A stretch of DNA of 64,000 nt from Intoshia linei (taxonomy: Eukaryota; Orthonectida; Rhopaluridae): the NCBI GenBank assembly GCA_001642005.1, contig LWCA01000006.1, positions 43,884 to 107,883 of the forward strand, read 5' to 3'. Positions 45,540 to 57,072 of this stretch are shown one piece after another. The notes beneath the pieces were generated by a model. That model worked only from the letters and a program-made list of their open reading frames with translations, was not told the origin of the DNA and made no database searches. The position numbers and the translations under genes are program-made. Within the stretch, counting starts at the first letter, position 1, and every line of letters begins with the position of its first letter.

Positions 45540-46140
45540 GACGACAGCTAAATTATTATTTCAAATATACCACTTTTACCCCACTATTAATAAAATTTAA
45601 TAAAAAATACCATTTCAAACCCTCAGGCAAAAATAGACTTTTACCGATATTTTTTTTGATTAATCCGATTTTACCAATCCTATCTTATGAAATGTTATCA
45701 ACGCTTCTTAATACAAAATAAAAAATTTAAATTTACCATCTCTTAATAGAAAAATCTCCTTTGTAATATTTTTTTAAAAAACATGATTCTACCAAATCTT
45801 ATGAGAAAAACCTTTAATTTTTACATGAATGTTTTATGTTTCAACTGTTTTTGTTATACCGATATTTTTTTGAAAAATCCAGTTAATCATGCCCCAAAAT
45901 AAAAAATCCAAATTTACCATTTCTTAATAGAAAAATCTCATTTTTTCAATATTTTTATGAAAAACATGATTTTACTAAATCTTATGAACAACTGCTTATT
46001 AATCCAAAACAAAAAATCCAAATTTACCAGCCCTTAATAGAAAAATCCCCTTTTCAATATTTTTTTCAAAAACACGATTTTACCAAATGTTATGAGAAAA
46101 AAAATTTTTTTAAAAATTTTTTCATAAATATTTTATATTT
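45540..46140 (-). repeat. Degenerate minisatellite array 5
   Basis: Minus-orientation array with a higher-order unit of ~115 bp: CCAAATTTACCANNNCTTAA, then TAGAAAAATC, then AATATTTTTTT, then ACGATTTTACCAAATNTTATG. It mirrors the plus-orientation array at 49555-50345. Confidence 0.6.
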
Positions 46141-46434
46141 CATGTTTCCTATGGGGGTCAAAAAAAATGTTTTTAAATGGAACTTTTGATATAGTGTGTT
46201 TAACTTAGTTTTTTTAAAACTTATTAAGTACTAAGAAATTAGTATTACAAAATAAAAACTCAGTACAAAAAAAATTCAAAACATGAAATTAATATTGCTG
46301 ATATTGGATTCTATGGAAAAAGAAAATAAATTATATTGATTACAATAAATAAATAACTGATATTCGAATGATATAATAATTGGTTATAAATTACTTTTTG
46401 TAGACATAAAGTTTTTGTTATAAAATTTTAAATT

Positions 46435-46550
46435 TTAAAATTCAGTTTCAATTAATTCTGGCGTAATCATATTTCTACGAATAGACGTGGATAACCCCGT
46501 CGCATAAAATAATCTTTCAACTGATGCACTATTGCAGGTATTGATAATTT
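46435..46550 (-). pseudogene. hAT transposase C-terminal remnant
   Basis: A short minus-strand frame encodes SASVERLFYATGLSTSIRR then NMITPELIETEF and stops. This matches the hAT C-terminal dimerisation domain pattern (SxxxERxFSxxGxxxxxxR). No upstream transposase sequence was found in the following 400 bp, so it appears to be a fragment. Confidence 0.7.
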
Positions 46551-47843
46551 AATTTATTTAATGTAATTTTTCAATGCATTGATTGAAAAACTAATCTAAT
46601 TGGCAAAATTAATAATTTTTAAAAATAAGTTTTGAAACTCAGTAAAATTAAAACTAAGTTACGTGAAAATTGATGACGTTAAAAAAATGAATTTGTGAAA
46701 TTTACTAACACTAGTAACATGTAATAATTTATAAATAAAGTAAATGAACACTGAAAATTTCAATTAAAAACAAGTAAATAATTAAGTAATTATTACCGTA
46801 AAATAGGTTTAATTGATTCGGAATGTGATATTTCAAATGATTTTATAAAATAGTCGAAGACTGTACACTAAATTAATTAAATTTAACCATTAAAATAAAC
46901 CTTGTGAAAAATCAACTGGGGCAGGGTCTTTATTTTTGGTGATACATTTTTTTTAAATTCCACTAAATTTTAATGTTAATTATAAATTAATTCAGATTAT
47001 ACCAAATAGTTTTGTTTTGTATAGTTCAGTTTGTTGTTCCAACTCATTTATAAATATAGTTGCTTTATTCTAATCAAAATTTGATAATTTGTTAGATAAA
47101 ATTTACATTAAATTCTTCAAATCTATTTAAATTCAAATTTGATACAGTTATTTGTGATAATTGCTTGTTAAAAGACAAAAACTAAAAATTATAAATTTGG
47201 ACACTTGTACATTTTATATTACTTTAAATTTGTTAGGCATTTTTAATTTTAATTAGCGATATTACGTCTTGAAAAAGTAAACATATGTTTATTGTTAATT
47301 TTATTTGGTAGATGAATTATATATTTTTATATTTTTAGTTTACTCTGTTAAAACTGGGTAAGAAAGTAATACAATTATTTACAATTGAAAAAATTTGAAA
47401 ATTCCTTATAATGTGATCTAAAGGTTCGAAATTTAGCAACTTTGTATAAGTAATTAGATCAATGAAACATTTTTAGCAGTCGATAATTTATAGGTCACAT
47501 TTTTAGTTTTTATTTCTTGTAATTTGTATTAACTTAAGTTAAATTATAATTTCAATTTTAACCAAGAAATTAAATTTTTACACTTTTCGTGTTTATTTCT
47601 GGTTTAAATTGCACATTTTGATCTGCTGCTATCGTTTTGAGGAAGTTTCAAATTTATTTGAAATTTTGTAACGCAATGATTATTCATTTTATCAAGTAAA
47701 CCTGCTTATCAATATGTTTATTTACAACCAGATTTTAATCATTTCTATAGTTTAAAATTTGGAGAATCCGAATATTTGATCTAGTTAACAATTGTTCCAA
47801 GTAAAATTGTTGGATATAATTAAATACAATAAATTTTTGTCAG

Positions 47844-50800
47844 GAGACTATTCTACTTTCTTTGCAATCTGGAATCTAACCAAGATAATAAAGCTAAACA
47901 GTCTACGCCACATTCAAGGAGTTCTAGTGCGGAATCTGATACACAATATCGTATTGACGAATCGCGTACTAGTCAATACTCATCATTTACTGCACAATTA
48001 CCTAGCACATCCCAATTTACACAAAGTTTAGAGAGAAGGAAAAGCTTGAGATCGCATTCACGTGCCATTTCTCAAAATTCAGCTCTCACTCAGTCTACAA
48101 GTAGATACAGCGAATCTGCTTCTCCCAGACCCAATAAAAGGCAAAAGCGGTCCATCCAATCTAGCAAATCAGTTAGTAGTGCATCCGCTTCTCCAACTGA
48201 ACCACCTCAAAAAATAAATAAATCTGAATTTCTTGAACCCACTTCAAAATCACGTTCAAATAGTAAACTCAGTAAAGATACTCGTAAATACAATTTGAGA
48301 CATTCTATTGAAAATATTACCCTGGACAACGATCAACAATCTGATGTTATGACGGTGTCTCGAAATAAGGATATTGAACAAGCTAACGGTATAAAACACG
48401 TACACAGCATTACCAATTTTACATGTGAGCATTGTGGACGTTCAAGTAACGTCAATTACGGGGATGATGGCAAAAATGGTAATTGTGTCAAACAAAGCGT
48501 CCAAGACGTGGAAAGTGATAAAATTACTAGTAATAGTATTGAAAAGGAATCATCCATGTCTAATGGAAAGGATGATGTTAAAACGGATTCATCGATTGAA
48601 TGTGTAAATAAAAATTTGATTAATCAACATAACTTAACCCGTAAAAAGCTTAATCAAATCACCAATGCAGAATTTTGTTCAAGATTCAATGACTGCATTT
48701 GTTTGAATGAAAAAAACAAAAATATATTTTCAATAAAAGGTGACGACACAAATACTTATATCCGAATCCCTAAAACCCCACTAATGAATTTACCATTATA
48801 TGACCAACAACTACTTAAAACTATTGGACAATATTTGACCAATTTAGGATTTGATCTTTCTTTTTCAGCAATTCAAATGGAATGTGGTTACAATTTAGAA
48901 AACCCTTCAGCGTCATCGTTAAGGGAATGCATTTTGTCTGGTAAATGGGATGACGCCATTTGGTATATAAAAAAGATAAATCACCAAATTGACGATAAAT
49001 CTGTTATAAATAAAATTAAACTACACATTTACGAAGAAAAATATATTGAACATGTTTTGGATAAAGATACCATGAATGCCTTTGCTTGCTTACGTAACCA
49101 AATGACTCCTCTTGGCGCAGAACATTCACAAATTCATTTTATTAGTCAGCTTTTGATGGTTGATGATAGTGATGAAATTTTGAATATTACTAACCGGCAT
49201 CGAGATAGACAGGTCAATAGAATAAAGTTGCTCAATAAAATTAACGAACATTTACCTTCTATAGTTATGATTAACCAGGATCGCCTCAAAACTCTTATTC
49301 ATCATAGTTATTTATACCAAAAATCCTCTTGCATATTTCACAATAAATTAGATAGTGATGTGCACTATTCTCTTCTGGATGACCATATTTGTACAAGGTT
49401 TGCATTTATGTCGGTTTTTTTGTTAATTAACAAAAAACAAAATAAAATGAATAATTTTAAGCAATGGTCCCAATTCAAATAGGGTAAGAACACCCTTTGA
49501 AAATATTCATTTTTTTTGACTCGAAGGAAACATGAACTATATATTATACCATATAACTATAATACATTTATGAAAAAATATTGAAAAAAGGGATTTTTCG
49601 GCTTGTAAATTTGGATTTTTTTAGTCATTTTGGTTTTGGATTAAGATGTCGTTCATAAGATATTGTAAAATCAGATTTTTAAAAAAATATTGGAAAATGG
49701 GGATTTTTCCCTTAAGGCTAGGTAACATTGGGTTTTTTATTTTAGTGCATGATTAACTAGATTTTTCAAAAAAATATCGGTGTAACAAAAAAAGATGAAA
49801 TATAAAACATTTATGTAAAAATTAAAGGTTTTTCTCATAAGATTTGGTAAAATCATGTTTTTCCATTAATAGATGGTAAATTTGGATTTTTTATTTTGGA
49901 TTAATAAGTCGTTCATAAGATTTGATAAAATAGGGTTGGTAAAATCGAATTTTTTAAAAAAATAGTGGAAAAAGGGATTTTTCTATTAACGGCTGGTTAA
50001 TTTGGATTTTATATTCTATTTTGGTTTTGGATGAATATGTCGTTCATAAGATTTGGTAAAATCATATTTTTGAAAAAAATATTGGAAAAGGGATTTTTTC
50101 ATTAATAGATTGTAAATTTGGATTTTTTATTTTGGATTAAGAAATCAGTGTTCATAAGATTTGATAAAATCAGATTTTTGAAAAAAATATTTGAAAAATC
50201 GGATTTTTTCCTTAAGGGTTGATAAAATTGTATTTTTAATTTTGGGGTTTAATTTAACTGGACTTTTTAAAAAAAATATTGGTAACATTCGATTTTTCCC
50301 GGAAGGTTTAAAATTATATTTTTTATTAGATTTATATAGTAATGGTGGGATAAAAGTGGAATTTTTGAAATTATAATGTAGCGGACGTCTAGGCTTTGAG
50401 ATAAATTCCCGACATGTGGTAATTCTGTAATAAATATTAAAAATTCTCCTATAAAAATGAATAAAAGTTGATGAAAATTTTTTATTTTATTCCTGTAAAA
50501 ATATTATTTATTTAAAATAAATTTTGTTGTGACGAGGACATTTTTTATGAGTCGGAGCGTGATCATTATTGACCATTTATAAAATGTAAAAACTAAAAAT
50601 ATGCATACGTTTTTGCTTGCCTAAAAAAGTTGACAACCCGTTGTTATATTATAATATTTTTTATGTAGCAGAGAATTTCCGACCGAAACACAACAAGTAT
50701 TAACTGACCACCAAGATGAAGTTTGGGTATGTAAATTTTCACCAAATGGAAAAAAACTAGCAAGTGGATCAAAAGATGGTGTCATTATAATTTGGAATGT

Positions 50801-53296
50801 AGATATAGTATGTTTTCAATTTAATAAATTATATTCATGTTATATTTAAAATTAAGGTTTAATATGAAAAAGCTTGATCATGGTGAGAAATTGACCTGAG
50901 GGCCAGTGAAAAAATTAATTGTCACTGAAAATTTTATTTTCAATTGATATACTTTACAAAATTTCCCCTTGCTTTATTATTACTCCTGAGTCAAGAGTCG
51001 ACAATCCTTTTATACAAAACGGTGATTGGAAAATTTTCCGATGTTCAGCGAGACCCACCCATGAAAACATGATTTGCATTTTCTCTACTGATAATGTAGT
51101 CTGAGTTCTGTTTTTGCAGTCACCTCTCAGACAATTGACCACTTTAAAAAAACTTTGTAGTTTATATAATTGTGATAGTTAGAATGAAATGAAACTTGTC
51201 GACTAATGGAATAATATTTTGTCAAATCCTGACGACAAATGAAATCGTAAACAAACATAAACTATAAAAGAGATTTCAAACCCATTTATTTAATGCTGTT
51301 GAATGAAAATATTTTTGTAAATTAATCATTTAAAAATTTAGTTAGATTTATCATAAACTTGTAAAATTTCATTTTTCATTTACTGACATATTTGATTATT
51401 TACCAATGATTATTCGCTTATAATATATAATGTACATCGTATATGCTACATTGTACAGGACGTATATAAATCATTATTATCTAATCTCGTGTTATTTTCC
51501 TATAATATCATTAACCATGATAATTAATTAATTCTGTCATTAATTGAAAACCCTCCCAAAAGTAGTCACTTTGTGACAACCATTGTAGATCTTGATCAAA
51601 TTTTAAAGTTTAGAATTTTAGTAATTATAATTTTTAAAAGAAAATGACGGTCAGATGTAATTTATAAGAAAAATATATACATTTTTCTGTTGACCAGGGA
51701 CCACGTTGAGACTGGCCTTATATATTGATAAAATTTTTAAGAATTGGAAAAATTAGTTATTTAGACTGTTTCTGAATACAGTCTGTATATTTACATCTGC
51801 TAAATATCTACTTTTAAGATTGGACTAATTTTTAAATGGATCTATATCAGTGGCATCGTTAAATTAATGTCCATACTTATGTATTAGATATTTGAATGTA
51901 ATGGTTTAGTTTTCATTGATTATTGATCACTGATTAGCAATTCAATTTTATTTGAATTATGATAAATAACCACCGATTCAACAGTATGGTACATTATGAA
52001 TATATCATTATTAGATGATATACATCAGTGAACCAAACTGCTCGGTGTCTTGAAAAATGAAAAAATAAAACTTTAACAAATCTCCTGACATTTTAAAGTA
52101 AAAAGATATCAACATAATTTTTTTAATTGTACTAATCGAAATTTTTTTAAAATTTGATCAAAAAAATATTGACCCGTCAATTGTATTTCAACTTTGAATA
52201 ATTTTTACTATCCCAGACGCATTAATTATGAGTCATCATTTATTGAAATTCTGAAATAATTAAATGTAACTTGTCCCCTTTTCTATTTTACAAAAGGACG
52301 AATTGGATAATTCTTAATTTTAGACTGATGGATCCATTACGCTTCACAAAAAATTAGAAACACAAGATGTTGCAATTTGCCAATTATCTTGGAGTTTTGA
52401 CTCGGAATTTATTGTTGTATGCGGAACGGAAGAATCTCCAGATGTCTGGGTCTACACTGCAGAGGTTTTAAATTTAATTTTAAAAATAAAAAATTTAGAC
52501 TGGTGATTTGAGGGTAAAATTGTGGAATAATGCCGACGATAGTCTTACCACTGCATGTTTTCTGTCTAATAATAAAGAATTCGTTGTCGGTGGAACGAGG
52601 GGTCAATTCTATAAATGCGTAACGTGTCAATTTAACTCTATATATGCAAAAATTAGAATTTAAATGGAACGATAATTGATCACGTCGACGGTGTTCGGAT
52701 TCATTGCTTGGGTGTGACGAATGATGGTAAATCTGTAATTGCATCCGACACTCACAAGAGAGTAAAACTATACCACTTTGACCCACCTAAGGATGAAATA
52801 TTGTAAGTTGAATTGAAATTTAATTTGATAATTGAAATTAATTAGATTCAGAGAAGACTATGACATTATGTCATTTTGTTTGAGCCGAGATAACAAATTT
52901 ATACTATTAAATGTAAAACAGCAAGGTTTGCACTTGTGGGACATGGAAACAAAGACACTGATTAGAAAGTTTCGAGGTCTCAATCAAACATGCTTTAGAC
53001 TGAATTCGGTATTTGGGGGGAAAAATGACGGATTCATTTGTAGTGGCAGCGAAGGTTTTGGTTAATTATTTAAATTTTTATAATTTGTAGATAACAAAGT
53101 GTATATTTGGAATTTTGAAAAAGAAACACCTATATCAAAATTGGAAGGCCACTCTAGAGCAGTAAATTGGGTTGATTGGAACCCTTTATTACCAAAAATT
53201 ATAGCATCCGCATCCGATGATCGAACTATACGAATATGGGGACCTCAGGGAAGCAAAATTGACGTAGAAATGCAGTCATACACTATGAAGGAGTAA
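47844..53296 (+). CDS. WDR26: WDR26, CTLH/GID E3 ligase WD40 subunit
   Basis: Substrate-adaptor subunit of the CTLH (GID) ubiquitin ligase. Exons 47844-49397, 50669-50807, 52324-52464, 52499-52618, 52657-52802, 52846-53054 and 53091-53296 stay in frame. A serine-rich disordered N-terminus precedes LisH/CTLH ([18 protein letters not shown], then [11 protein letters not shown]). The WD40 part has [48 protein letters not shown] and the conserved end [13 protein letters not shown]. The first coding exon upstream of 47844 is not identified; 47844 follows TTTTTGTCAG, and no in-frame ATG occurs until ~48349. Four introns are 34-43 bp, two are 1271 and 1516 bp. Exon 2 has a TAG/CAG tandem acceptor at 50668/50671. 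The stop is 76 bp from that of GNPAT. Confidence 0.85.
49555..50345 (+). repeat. Degenerate minisatellite array 6, in WDR26 intron
   Basis: Plus-orientation array with ~115-bp higher-order units: GTCGTTCATAAGATTTGGTA, AAATCA, TTTTTGAAAAAAATATTGG, AAAAGGGATTTTT, TTAATAGATGGTAAATTTGG. Inverted relative to the 45540 array 3.4 kb away. Confidence 0.65.
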
Positions 53297-53362
53297 CACC
53301 ACCTAAATTCAAACTATCCTCGTATAAATCAACTTTTTCAGTTATATAGTAATATTTAATAG

Positions 53363-53368
53363 AATAAA
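53363..53368 (+). terminator. AATAAA polyadenylation signal of WDR26
   Basis: AATAAA 66 bp after the WDR26 stop and 4 bp from the GNPAT stop codon on the other strand, so the two transcripts probably overlap at their 3' ends. Confidence 0.5.
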
Positions 53369-53372
53369 AATA

Positions 53373-55484
53373 TCATTCATTTTTTTTGAAACTTTGTGTA
53401 AATATATACAAATTGTGAGGGATCAAAGAAACTTGTTCCAATGTCATGATGTAATTTTGAATGAGATGTGGGTTTAAGATTTTAAATTGAATATTGTCAC
53501 AATTCTCTATTATTTTTAATTTAGTAATTGATTTAATAAAATTTTGAATAGTTTTTTTCGATAAAGCTGAATAGGCTGTATATGTTTCTGTTCCATTTGA
53601 GCAATACTCAATCAGGTATGTTTGGATAGTTTTAATAAACTTAGATTGATTAAATTGGTCCGTTTGATACTTTAAAACTTGAAAATAGAACCAATATGCA
53701 ATGAGATAACTCTGCATCGTGTTTACAACAATATTAAATAAATGCGAGATTTGAAGCTTCCAAGAGTAGTTTTCGCATGAAATATCATTACAATGTATTT
53801 GAAAATGTGTTTTCAATTTTTCAACGTGCATGGGTAAAATAAAAATATCTTCCAAGGAGTCACATTTCTGAACAACTCCTTGTTCTGTCAGGAATTGGAT
53901 GGTTTCTTTGAGATGATCTGGTATTAAAAATTCTAAATGAAACAATTTCTGCATAAGTGCGTAGTACACGTTGAGAGAATTGAAAGAAATGTTCAATGTT
54001 TTGTTTTTGGACAGTCCCTGAAAAATATTCAATACTAGAGATTTATAAGCTATAAAGTAAATTGAACAATTTAAATGATTGATTAGACGTAATATTGCAA
54101 TTGATTTTTTAAATAAATTTGGACTTTTTACAATGGGCGACGCAACAGTTTTATTTTGTTGAACTTGAATGTGAGACCAATTTAACTGCAAGCTTTCGTT
54201 TTCAATAGAAATAATGCCGTCCAAGTACAAAATAGACTGTCTCACAAGTTTGTCGTGTAAGGTGGAAAAGGAACCTCCAAAAGTAATAGCTCCACACGCA
54301 TTTAGAAAACGTATCAATTTCGCAAGTTTTATCATGAAACTTTCGTCATACACAACTCTATCATTACAATTGATGTTTGTTAAAAACAAAAGAGAAACTA
54401 GGGATGTAAAAGGAATAACATGGAATTGTTGTTGGCTATGGCAAACTTTGAAAGCAACAAAATCGAGAAACATTTTTTCAATACCTTCTTGAGGATAATG
54501 GGAATGGTTTCGGTTCCAACTATTTCTCACAGTTGTCAGTCTATTTATTCTTTCGTTGGCCATTTCTCTGACTGATAAAACATTTCCAAAATTAATATAA
54601 ATATTGCCATGATCTCCATTGATGACGGAAAGGGCCTTCATGAAATGAGAAGTTGTTTCTGCTGGCTTGGGTATGCCAAGAAGTTCCTGGACGTGCAAAT
54701 TTTCTTCCAATATAACATCAAAACTAATGGATATCGGTACAAACTTGATATCGTAGACATCTGCTCTAAGAAATGTTTGTAAAATAGACCATAACAAACC
54801 GTTCTTGGGGTAGTAACTTTTACCTGTTCTGGACCTTGTGCCTTCAATGAAAAATTGCAAAGGATGATTTTTTGAACTTGTCAGTAATTGTTGTATGTAG
54901 ACATGCAAAATTGTAGTGTACAAGACGTTATTGCTAGAATTTCTCCTAATATAAAATGCACCACACTTTTTCAATAATTTACCAAAATAAAACATTTTTT
55001 GAAAATCTAAAGTGGCTGCAATTGTCGGTGGATTTATTCCAAATTGAAAAAATACCAATGTTAGTATTATAAAATCCATATAACTTCTGTGTGTCGGCAA
55101 AAATACAACGGGGGACTTTTCTAAAATTAAATTTTTTACATTTTCCAATCCACCATGATTTATGTAAACGTGGCGATACATGTTTGATAAAAATTTTCTC
55201 GATATTGCAGATAACATTACCAATGTATTGTACGATTGCTGGTGATTTATTTCATCTACTATTAATTCAGCTTCCAATTTTAATTCTTTCATTTTATAAT
55301 CATCTCCTTTTGCTAGAGAGTATATCGCATTTTTTAAAACGTCCGTGTTTAGACACTCTTGTTTTAAATTTACACTGTTGGCAATAAAATTTGGGGTAGA
55401 ATTCATAATGTTCCTAAACATTTTATTTTCTTTAAACAAATCCACAAATTTATCGAAAAATACTCTGTCTTTTTCAAACATCAT
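53373..55484 (-). CDS. GNPAT: Dihydroxyacetone-phosphate acyltransferase (GNPAT)
   Basis: Acylates dihydroxyacetone phosphate, the first step of ether-lipid (plasmalogen) synthesis, normally in peroxisomes. Single exon, 703 aa; human GNPAT is 680. Acyltransferase motifs are intact: motif I HRSYMD at 132-137, GAFYIRR near 175-181, motif III FIEGTRSR at 212-219, and VPISISFD at 249-256, followed by ELLGIPKPAE, which fits GNPAT better than the mitochondrial GPATs. The protein ends FKKNE and has no PTS1 (SKL-like) tripeptide; vertebrate GNPAT ends in AKL. I found no downstream exon in the 76-bp gap to WDR26 that would supply one. So the enzyme may be extra-peroxisomal here, or use another import route. 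Start at 55484 is the first ATG of a tandem pair. Confidence 0.85.
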   Translation of the reverse strand: MMFEKDRVFFDKFVDLFKENKMFRNIMNSTPNFIANSVNLKQECLNTDVLKNAIYSLAKGDDYKMKELKLEAELIVDEINHQQSYNTLVMLSAISRKFLSNMYRHVYINHGGLENVKNLILEKSPVVFLPTHRSYMDFIILTLVFFQFGINPPTIAATLDFQKMFYFGKLLKKCGAFYIRRNSSNNVLYTTILHVYIQQLLTSSKNHPLQFFIEGTRSRTGKSYYPKNGLLWSILQTFLRADVYDIKFVPISISFDVILEENLHVQELLGIPKPAETTSHFMKALSVINGDHGNIYINFGNVLSVREMANERINRLTTVRNSWNRNHSHYPQEGIEKMFLDFVAFKVCHSQQQFHVIPFTSLVSLLFLTNINCNDRVVYDESFMIKLAKLIRFLNACGAITFGGSFSTLHDKLVRQSILYLDGIISIENESLQLNWSHIQVQQNKTVASPIVKSPNLFKKSIAILRLINHLNCSIYFIAYKSLVLNIFQGLSKNKTLNISFNSLNVYYALMQKLFHLEFLIPDHLKETIQFLTEQGVVQKCDSLEDIFILPMHVEKLKTHFQIHCNDISCENYSWKLQISHLFNIVVNTMQSYLIAYWFYFQVLKYQTDQFNQSKFIKTIQTYLIEYCSNGTETYTAYSALSKKTIQNFIKSITKLKIIENCDNIQFKILNPHLIQNYIMTLEQVSLIPHNLYIFTQSFKKNE

Positions 55485-56067
55485 TATCTTATTTTGTTGA
55501 TTAATGTCACTTTAGTTATGTATGTTTAATTGACTATGATCAATGTTCAGCTTGGAATCACCAATATTGATATGTTCAATAATATAATCTTATTTTTTTA
55601 AAGTTATTTCCATAGAATTATTTAAAATTAAAGTTTGTCATAAACTTAACCTAAATTTGAATATGTTCAATCTGTCCGACTGTCACTAACACCGTACAAC
55701 ACCAAAAATAAGCAATCATGATAATTGCATCATCTTGTATGTCTAAATTAACTGGTCAAGTCAAGTGAAACATTTATTACGCAACATATGATGGAATTCA
55801 TTATTATTAATGACCATATTACTCAAACTTTCTGTATAATTAGTAATTACAGCCATTATAAGATATTCTTTACCTATATAAAATTGAATGTCTGTGTGTG
55901 TCTGCCAGAATACATACATTCAAAACAACTTTTCGTATCATTGACATTGATTAAAATTATAATTATCGTTCACTTTATATTTACCTATACATTGGTAGTT
56001 TTAATATATTGTTATATATATAATATATATAGTTATCATGTATTTACAAATAATATTCAAATATACA

Positions 56068-56511
56068 TCTTAACTTATATAAAATGCGACGCGATTTTTT
56101 TTTTTGTGTGTTAAAGTTTATTTAAATAACTACCCGTCTTAGAATTTTATAAAGTCCACATTTCAATAACAGTTTTTTCTGGTGGTGTTCGCAAACATAA
56201 TTTCAACTTCCCAAACTAACATTTTACGGGTCAAAAACCCAATTGAAGTTTAAAATGAAAAAATTAATTAAATTTAAATTTAAACCCAAAAAATTAAGAT
56301 GGAATAAGTCACTTTAAAGTAAAAATTAATGTGATATGACCGTTCCACCTGAAACAAATTTGAGAACCACTCCTTTAAAGGATTGATAATAGTTAATAGT
56401 AGGATTTTTATGTTAGATTTTCAACGTGAATTTATTTTTTTGGTATAATAAAAGAGTGCCTTCGGGCAGAGCTAGGTGCTGTTTGTACGTAGTACAAAAC
56501 AGCCAAGCTAG
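56068..56511 (+). mobile_element. Complete non-autonomous Helitron-like element
   Basis: 444 bp. Starts A|TCTTAACTTATATAAAATG and ends with hairpin GCTGTTTGTAC...GTACAAAACAGC, then CAAGCTAG, then T. Both ends match the termini of other copies in the window, so this is the only copy here with both ends. No coding capacity. Confidence 0.75.
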
Positions 56512-56532
56512 TATAATATATAATGTATGTAT

Positions 56533-57072
56533 TAGGGGTGTGAATTTTTTCACTTTTTTGCGAAAATACAAAAGTGCCACCCTATACGTGGAAGATGGGG
56601 TTGAATGATACACGATTATCAAAAAATTTTATAAAAAGGATTAAAAAAAACCCTGAGGCAAAGCATATCAAAATATGAATAATTAGCAGAATTTAATTTA
56701 TTTTGAATAGTAAATTTCATAGTAATAATTATTTCCATAACAATTAATTTTCAATTTATATTTTTTTATATTTATTCAGTTTTTTTCATTGGAATCGATT
56801 GATTTATCAATTCGGCGTTCATGATTCACTAGACGATAATTTTGCGCATCTTTATAGCTATTTGTATAAAAAATTTTATATTTAAAATAATATTTTTAAG
56901 ATAATTGTCATAGATTAGTTACTGTGAGCGATATATTGTTCAAAACTTTAGAGGCGATGCCCCAAAGTTTTTTTAACAGTTGAGAGGTAAGATTGGGTGA
57001 AAATTGAATATTTTCAAAATGTTCATATGGTGGAAGGGTGCAGTTTGATATAAAAATCGTTCACACCCCTAG
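56533..57072. mobile_element. Non-autonomous hAT element
   Basis: Perfect 8-bp target duplication GTATGTAT at 56525-56532 and 57073-57080. Terminal inverted repeats TAGGGGTGTGAA are identical over 12 bp. 540 bp with no transposase frame. Confidence 0.88.

Larger units (their letters stand above)
45390..47843. other. Divergent intergenic region UTP20-WDR26
   Basis: It should contain the first exons and promoters of both genes. I can support only a candidate UTP20 exon around 45388-45420, a minisatellite (45540-46140) and a hAT transposase remnant (46435-46550). The rest is AT-rich with no recognised signal. Confidence 0.5.

Noticed and set aside
47792-48031. 79-codon plus-strand frame
   Set aside because: Wrong frame relative to the serine-rich WDR26 N-terminus that runs through the same bases.
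49555-50345. CRISPR-like array
   Set aside because: The repeats are degenerate, have no unique spacers of fixed length, and sit in a spliced animal gene.
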